DNA from: CBDCCV01 sp965215025
GTDB taxonomy: Bacteria > Bacteroidota > Rhodothermia > Rhodothermales > Salinibacteraceae
Length of the DNA: 64,000 bases
Direction of reading: 5' to 3'
Assembly (NCBI GenBank): GCA_965215025.1
Contig: CBDCCV010000001.1
Location: 1,364,001-1,428,000 of the forward strand
The notes beneath the pieces were generated by a model. That model was not told the origin of the DNA and ran no database searches. It worked only from the letters and a program-made list of their open reading frames with translations. The position numbers were made by a program, and so were the translations under genes. Within the stretch, counting starts at the first letter, position 1, and each line of letters opens with the position of its first letter. Below, piece by piece: positions 59,574-64,000 of the stretch.

Positions 59574-60662
59574 TTACGCGATGGCAGCTGAGGGGGCGCC
59601 GAGCCAGCGCTCGGCGTTGTGGGCGTAGATCTCTTCGAGGATCTCGGGCACGGAGCGCGTGATGTCCCACTTGGGATAGTGCGCCTTGAATTTCGAGAGG
59701 TCGCTCACGTACCAGATGTGGTCGCCGCTGCGGTGCTCATCGGAGTACGTGTGCTTCAGCTCCCGCCCGGCGATCTCCTGGCAGAGCGTGATGGCCTCCT
59801 GCATCGAGCAGTTGCTCCGGCGCCCCCCGCCGATGTTGTACACCTCGCCCCCGGAGCGCGGCGCCCGGAAGAAGGCGTCGAAGGCCGCGATGAGGTCGGC
59901 CGAGTGGATGTTGTCGCGCACCTGCTTGCCCTTGTAGCCGAAGACGGTGTACGGATCACCCGTGGCCGCGCACTTCATCAGGTAGGCCAGGAAGCCGTGG
60001 AGCTGCGTGCCGGAGTGCGCCGGGCCGGTGAGGCAGCCGCCGCGGAACGAGGCCGTCTTCATGCCGAAGTAGCGCCCGTACTCCTGCACCAAGACGTCGG
60101 CGGCCACCTTCGAGGCGCCGAAGAGCGAGTGCTTCGACTGGTCGATTGACATCGTCTCGGGGATGCCGGCGTGGTAGGCGTGCTCGGCGTCGATCTCCCA
60201 GCGCGTCTCCTGCTCGACGAGCGGGAGGCGGTTGGGCGTGTCGCCGTACACCTTATTGGTCGAGGTGAAGATGAACGCCGCCTCGGGGCAGTGCTGGCGC
60301 GTGGCCTCCAGGAGGTTGATCGTGCCCGTGGCGTTGACGGAGAAGTCGGTCAGAGGCTCGCGCGCGGCCCAGTCGTGCGAGGGCTGCGCGGCGGTGTGGA
60401 CGACGAGGCCGATGGCGCTTCCGTAGCGCTCGAAAAGGCGCCCGAGCGCCTCGGCGTCGCGGATGTCGATGGCGTGGTGCTCGTAAGAGGGGACCTCTTC
60501 TTCGAGGGCGCGGCGGTTCCAGCTTGTCGAGGCGTCCTCGCCGAAAAAGACGCTGCGCATGTCGTTGTCGATGCCGACGACGTCCATGCCTTCTTCTGCG
60601 AAAAAGCGGACGGCCTCGGAGCCGACCAACCCGGCCGATCCGGTAACAATCGCTACACTCAT
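59574..60662 (-). CDS. NAD-dependent sugar epimerase (CDP-paratose 2-epimerase-like)
   Basis: A 362-residue SDR protein. NAD-binding VTGSAGLVGSEAVRFFAEEG; VVHTAAQPSHDWAAREPLTDFSVNATGTINLLEA; STNKVYGDTPN; GGCLTGPAHSGTQLHGFLAYLMKCA; YKGKQVRDNIHSADLI. These segments resemble CDP-tyvelose/paratose 2-epimerases and related C2-epimerases. The usual catalytic YxxxK reads FGASK (F181, K185), so the tyrosine is replaced by phenylalanine. Either chemistry differs or another residue serves. It is first in the minus-strand unit with two glycosyltransferases and probably makes one of their donor sugars. Confidence 0.85.
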   Translation of the reverse strand: MSVAIVTGSAGLVGSEAVRFFAEEGMDVVGIDNDMRSVFFGEDASTSWNRRALEEEVPSYEHHAIDIRDAEALGRLFERYGSAIGLVVHTAAQPSHDWAAREPLTDFSVNATGTINLLEATRQHCPEAAFIFTSTNKVYGDTPNRLPLVEQETRWEIDAEHAYHAGIPETMSIDQSKHSLFGASKVAADVLVQEYGRYFGMKTASFRGGCLTGPAHSGTQLHGFLAYLMKCAATGDPYTVFGYKGKQVRDNIHSADLIAAFDAFFRAPRSGGEVYNIGGGRRSNCSMQEAITLCQEIAGRELKHTYSDEHRSGDHIWYVSDLSKFKAHYPKWDITRSVPEILEEIYAHNAERWLGAPSAAIA

Positions 60663-60716
60663 GCTGATGGGGTTTGCTGATTGAGGCTTCGTGATCTCAG
60701 GCTTGCTTGCACCCCA

Positions 60717-60747
60717 AGTATACGACGCGCGCCCGGCCTCGCCGCAA
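60717..60747 (-). promoter_or_regulatory. Possible promoter for the epimerase-glycosyltransferase unit
   Basis: On the minus strand TTGCGG (60742-60747), 19 bp, TATACT (60717-60722), about 55 bp upstream of the epimerase ATG. The -10 box is good (5 of 6) and the -35 is weak. Confidence 0.35.
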
Positions 60748-60857
60748 GTCGTTTCGATGACGGGGGATGATCCTATGGCGCGCGTGGGGGGCGAGGAAAC
60801 GCCATCCGCACGCTACCCTCCCAGAAGCGCCGCCTCGGCAGAAGGGAGAGCGGCACA

Positions 60858-60892
60858 GAAAGAGGGTTCCCGGCAGCGACCGAGAACCCTCT
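60858..60892 (-). terminator. Terminator after the Kbp/YgaU-like gene
   Basis: AGAGGGTTC (60861-60869) pairs with GAACCCTCT (60884-60892). On the minus strand the hairpin is followed by TTCTG. It lies 18 bp beyond the stop codon. Confidence 0.7.
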
Positions 60893-60910
60893 GCGCGGAA
60901 GAGCGGCGGC

Positions 60911-61372
60911 TCAGCGCAGCTCCGGGATGCGGATCTTCTGGCCGGGGTAGATGAGGTCGGGGTCTTCGATGACCTCGCGGTTGGCCTCGAAAAGCGCCCG
61001 CCACTGCTGCGCGTCGCCATAGACGGACTTGGCGATCTTCGAGAGCGAGTCGCCTTTTTCGACGGTGTGGAAGCGCGGCTCCGGCTCGGCCTCTTTCTGC
61101 TGCGGCAGGTCCGAAGCCTTGGGCCAAGCCGCGCGCAGCTTGTCGTCGTCCACCTTTTCGACGCCCTTGACGTTGCCGGCCAAGAGGATGGCCTTTTCCC
61201 GCGCCGCGCGCGATTTGGCCTTACCCTGGAGCGTCACCGTCCCATCGTCGAAGCTGACGTCGAGGTTGTCGAACTGGCCCGCGAGGTTTTTCTCGATGGT
61301 CTGCTTGATGTCCTGGGCCGTGTCGCCCTCCGCGTCGCGGCCGATGTTTTTGAGAAAGTCGAAGATGCCCAT
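60911..61372 (-). CDS. kbp: BON-LysM protein (Kbp/YgaU-like)
   Basis: A 153-residue protein from the ATG at 61372, where the sequence begins MGIFDFLKNIG as in E. coli YgaU. Residues about 20-75 are a BON domain (NLDVSFDDGTVTLQGKAKSRAAREKAILLAGNVKGVEKVDDDKL). Residues about 100-152 are a LysM domain (FHTVEKGDSLSKIAKSVYGDAQQWRALFEANREVIEDPDLIYPGQKIRIPE). E. coli Kbp (YgaU) is a cytoplasmic potassium-binding protein with the same two domains and length. No signal peptide is visible, consistent with that. Terminated by the hairpin just downstream. Confidence 0.9.
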   Translation of the reverse strand: MGIFDFLKNIGRDAEGDTAQDIKQTIEKNLAGQFDNLDVSFDDGTVTLQGKAKSRAAREKAILLAGNVKGVEKVDDDKLRAAWPKASDLPQQKEAEPEPRFHTVEKGDSLSKIAKSVYGDAQQWRALFEANREVIEDPDLIYPGQKIRIPELR

Positions 61373-61581
61373 GTTTGGAGTGTGAGGGTTGGGGGAGTGT
61401 GTGAAGGCGTTCAACGCTCGAAAAATCAGCCGAGCTTTTCTGCGGCGCTGGAGAGGCTGAACCGCCCGGCCAGATTCGGCGCGAGCGCGCAAGCGGGGAG
61501 CGCCTGCAGAGGGCTGCGCGCGGAGCATAAAGCAGGCGGCGCCGTTCGCCCCTCGCCCTCTACCACTCGCCCGCGAACGCG

Positions 61582-62613
61582 ATGACAGAACCTACCACGA
61601 GGCCGGGAGAAAAAAAAGTCGCCTTCGTCACCGGCGGCACGGGCTTTATCGGGAGCCACCTGGCCGAGGCGCTTCTGGAAAAGGGCTATGCTGAGGTGCG
61701 CTGCCTCGTGCGCAGCCGCCTGAAGTGGCTCGATGGTTTGAGCATCACGCCCATCCGCGCCGACCTCGCCGACATCGAGGCGATGTGGGAAGCGCTCACC
61801 GGCGTAGACTACGTCTACCACGTCGGCGGCGTGACGCGCGCCGAAAGCTGGCAGGCGTTCGAGAAGAGCAACATCCGCGACACGCTCAGCCTCCTGGGCG
61901 CGGTGAGGATGGCGGCGGCGCGCGTGAAAAAAGTGCTCCTCACCAGCAGCCTCGCCGCCGTGGGTTTTTGCGAAGGCGGCGTGGCCGATGAAGAGACGCC
62001 GCTCCGCCCGATCAGCCGGTACGGCAAGAGCAAGGCGCTCATGGAAGAAGCCGCCCAAGCGCGCCACGACATGCGCCGCTCCTTCGCCGAGGCGCTGCCG
62101 CTCGTGGTCGTCCGGCCGCCGGCGGTGTACGGGCCGCGCGAGGCGGACATCTACGAGTTCTTCAAGACGGTGAGCCGCGGGATCGCCCCGGTGGTGGGGC
62201 GGGGGAAAGAGCCGGCGCTCAGCCTCGTCCACGTGCGCGACCTCGTGCGCGGCATGATCCAGGCGGCGGAGGCGGAAAGCACAGCAGGCGAGACCTACTT
62301 CCTGGGCAGCGCAAAGGCGTACTCGTGGAACGAGGTTAAGGCCGCCGCGACTGAGGCGCTCGGCCAGAAGGCGCTCACGCTCCCGGTGCCCGGCCCACTC
62401 GTCGGCGCGGTGGGGGCGGTAGCCGAGGGGTGGGGGAAAATGACGGGGAGCTATCCCCCGCTCAACCGCGAAAAGGCGCGCGAAATCCGCCATGCCTGCA
62501 AGATCTGCTCATCCGAAAAGGCGCGGCGCGACTTCGGCTACGCGCCGGCAGTGTCGTTGGCGGAAGGCGTGCAGGAAACCATCGATTGGTACCGCGCCGA
62601 GGAATGGCTCTGA
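61582..62613 (+). CDS. SDR-family NAD(P)-dependent epimerase/dehydrogenase
   Basis: A 343-residue extended SDR. Cofactor-binding VAFVTGGTGFIGSHLAEALLEKG; active-site region VLLTSSLAAVGF followed by the YxxxK in RYGKSKALMEEA; VVRPPAVYGPREADIYEFF; and SLVHVRDLVRGM. The pattern is close to 3-beta-HSD-like and UDP-sugar-epimerase-type SDRs acting on sugar nucleotides or isoprenoid-like substrates; the reaction is unclear. It is divergent from the Kbp-like gene and not obviously part of the glycan operons. Confidence 0.85.
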   Translation: MTEPTTRPGEKKVAFVTGGTGFIGSHLAEALLEKGYAEVRCLVRSRLKWLDGLSITPIRADLADIEAMWEALTGVDYVYHVGGVTRAESWQAFEKSNIRDTLSLLGAVRMAAARVKKVLLTSSLAAVGFCEGGVADEETPLRPISRYGKSKALMEEAAQARHDMRRSFAEALPLVVVRPPAVYGPREADIYEFFKTVSRGIAPVVGRGKEPALSLVHVRDLVRGMIQAAEAESTAGETYFLGSAKAYSWNEVKAAATEALGQKALTLPVPGPLVGAVGAVAEGWGKMTGSYPPLNREKAREIRHACKICSSEKARRDFGYAPAVSLAEGVQETIDWYRAEEWL

Positions 62614-62690
62614 AGGCCGTTTTGAGCGGCAGCGTAGATCCTGGGATCTGCCGCGCCCTGACACCTCTTGACGTATGGCGATATTGTTAC

Positions 62691-62708
62691 GAACGTGAAC
62701 GGGAACGT
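62691..62708 (+). promoter_or_regulatory. Three tandem GAACGT-type hexamers
   Basis: GAACGT, GAACGG, GAACGT in direct tandem (18 bp) between TTGTTAC and TAGTACACTG, about 100 bp upstream of the methyltransferase/ATP-grasp gene. They could be regulator sites overlapping a promoter. Confidence 0.4.
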
Positions 62709-62810
62709 CTTAGTACACTGCAAATAGCAGCGCCGTTTTCCGCTGTCTGCTCGGCATCCGCCGCGCCCATCGGCAGCGCTTTCGTCACCCCATCACACCG
62801 AGGTCACCCC

Positions 62811-64000
62811 ATGAGCAGCGCCCCCTCCCCCGACGCCGAGCCTCCCTCTTCGTCCGCGTCCGACACCCCCGCACCAGACCCCGACCCCGACGGTCATGCG
62901 CCCACCCACGGCCCGCTGGCCTCGCTTGAAGAAAACGTCCCGTCGGATTGGTGGCGCACGCTCTTCGGCCCGACCTACCTCTTGACGGACGGCGACGTGC
63001 TCACGGACGAGAGCACGCGCCAGGAGATCGACGCCGTGCTGCGCCTCCTGCGTCTGAAGCCCGAGGCGCGCATCCTGGACCTCTGCTGCGGGCAGGGCCG
63101 CCACGCGCTCGAACTGGCCCGGCGCGGCTTCGAGCGCGTCGAGGGGCTGGACCGCTCGGCCTACCTCATCGGCGAGGCGCGCAAGGCGGCAGAGGAAGAA
63201 AACCTCGGCGCCGCGTTCCAGGAGGGCGACTGCCGCGCGCTCCCCTTCGACGAGGGCGCCTTCGACGCCGTGCTGCTTATGGGCAACAGCTTCGGCTACT
63301 TCGAGACCGAGGACGACGACCACGCCGTGCTCCAGGAGGTGCGGCGCGTCTTGCGGCCCGGCGGGCGCGTGTTCCTCGACCTCGCCAGCGGCGCCTACCT
63401 GCGCGAGCACTTCGAGGCGCGCTCCTGGGAATGGATCGACGAAAAGCACTTCGTCTGCCGCGAGCGCGAGCTGGCCGAGGAGGGCCGCCGCCTCGTCTCC
63501 CGCGAGGTGATCGCGCACGTCGAAAAGGGCGTGCTCAAAGACCAGCTCTACGCCGAGCGCCTCTACAGCCGCGACGAGATCCGCGCGCTCTTAGAAGAAA
63601 ACGGCTTTGGGCGCTTCGACGCCGCCCCGGCCTCGGAGACGCTCTCCACGCGCGGGCAGGACCTGGGGATGATGGCGCGGCGCCTCTTCATCACCGCCCG
63701 CACGCCCTCGGACGCGAGCGGCGACGGGCAGCCCGCCGAGGCCGCTGCCCAGCCCACGCGCTCGGTGGCCGTCGTCCTGGGCGACCCGCGCCTCCCTGAC
63801 GCGATGAAGCGCGAGGGCGTCTTCGGCGAGGAGGACTTCGAGGTCATCCGCCGCCTCAAGGAAGCGCTCGCCACGCTGCGGGGCTACCGCTTCACTTACC
63901 TCGACGACCACGCCACGCTGCCGGCCGACCTTCAGAACCTGCGCGGCGAGGTGGATCTCGTCTTCAACCTCTGCGACGAGGGACTGATGAACGACCCGCG
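62811..64000 (+). CDS. Methyltransferase / ATP-grasp (D-Ala-D-Ala ligase-like) fusion, partial
   Basis: Open from the ATG at 62811 to the end of the window (at least 396 residues, no stop), so it is truncated. An N-terminal acidic Pro/Ser linker (1-35) is followed by a class I SAM methyltransferase (about 40-300): ARILDLCCGQGRHALELARRG, AFDAVLLMGNSFGYFE, RVLRPGGRVFLDLA. After a linker rich in Ala, Asp and Pro, a second domain starts (SVAVVLGDPRLPDAMKR) and includes EVDLVFNLCDEGLMNDP, the opening of D-Ala-D-Ala-ligase-like ATP-grasp enzymes. Such ligases make amide bonds. The pairing suggests a small modified peptide or amino-acid metabolite. Confidence 0.85.
   Translation, partial: MSSAPSPDAEPPSSSASDTPAPDPDPDGHAPTHGPLASLEENVPSDWWRTLFGPTYLLTDGDVLTDESTRQEIDAVLRLLRLKPEARILDLCCGQGRHALELARRGFERVEGLDRSAYLIGEARKAAEEENLGAAFQEGDCRALPFDEGAFDAVLLMGNSFGYFETEDDDHAVLQEVRRVLRPGGRVFLDLASGAYLREHFEARSWEWIDEKHFVCRERELAEEGRRLVSREVIAHVEKGVLKDQLYAERLYSRDEIRALLEENGFGRFDAAPASETLSTRGQDLGMMARRLFITARTPSDASGDGQPAEAAAQPTRSVAVVLGDPRLPDAMKREGVFGEEDFEVIRRLKEALATLRGYRFTYLDDHATLPADLQNLRGEVDLVFNLCDEGLMNDP

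Overview
The window is a high-GC bacterial chromosome segment with densely packed genes on both strands. Gene content fits a member of the Rhodothermia/Bacteroidota side of the tree: paired secreted M16 peptidases, a regulator-propeller (Reg_prop/Y_Y_Y) sensor kinase, a secreted protein with tandem 'GWN' modules, a class 2 PyrD, and leaders that mostly lack Shine-Dalgarno sequences. This assignment is inference from gene families and composition, not a database result. There is no rRNA, CRISPR array, prophage, transposase or integrase. The only RNA gene seen is one tRNA-Pro(CGG).

Region 1 (1-23.6 kb) is mostly housekeeping and stand-alone genes: a phasin-DUF2188 fusion, a cupin, a secreted GH2 glycosidase, a degenerate cold-shock protein, an M16 pair (one active, one lacking its zinc motif), DUF493, UvsE, an FMN hydroxy-acid oxidase, bifunctional TyrA, TesB, an EEP nuclease, DHFR, an APP1-type phosphatase, a TerB protein, a small lipoprotein, an orphan sensor histidine kinase, tRNA-Pro, PyrD and PhzF. 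Region 2 (23.6-35.2 kb) is envelope-themed: a 1063-residue peptidase/propeller/barrel fusion, an M23 peptidase, DUF2795, a BamA-like protein, a cyclic-nucleotide-binding protein without a DNA-binding domain, a small outer-membrane-type protein, a lipoprotein and RlmD.

Region 3 (35.5-60.7 kb) is an exopolysaccharide or surface-glycan cluster. WecA/TagO-type initiation, a Wzx flippase, a glycosyltransferase and a FemAB-like protein lie on the minus strand. A Wzc-like tyrosine kinase, an SLBB protein, four glycosyltransferases, an O-antigen ligase/polymerase, a polysaccharide deacetylase, a WcaF acetyltransferase and a Uma2 nuclease lie on the plus strand. An epimerase, two glycosyltransferases and an FkbM methyltransferase form a minus-strand block. 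Together they could start a glycan on undecaprenyl phosphate, extend and decorate it, flip it, polymerise it and control chain length. No protein with a full Wza-type Poly_export domain is in the window. Region 4 (60.9-64 kb) has a Kbp/YgaU-like BON-LysM protein, an SDR enzyme, and the start of a methyltransferase/ATP-grasp fusion cut by the window edge.

The intergenic spaces carry several kinds of short inverted repeat of the sort dispersed through bacterial genomes. One appears to supply the last codons of the APP1 gene. Other non-coding signals are intrinsic terminators, a perfect 24-bp palindrome, a near-consensus sigma-70-type promoter in the glycan cluster, and hexamer or heptamer direct repeats upstream of two genes. 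The most unusual items are the three-part envelope protease, the methyltransferase/ATP-grasp fusion, the class 2 PyrD with a class 1-type cysteine, and the secreted GWN protein paired with a beta-propeller protein at the edge of the glycan cluster.
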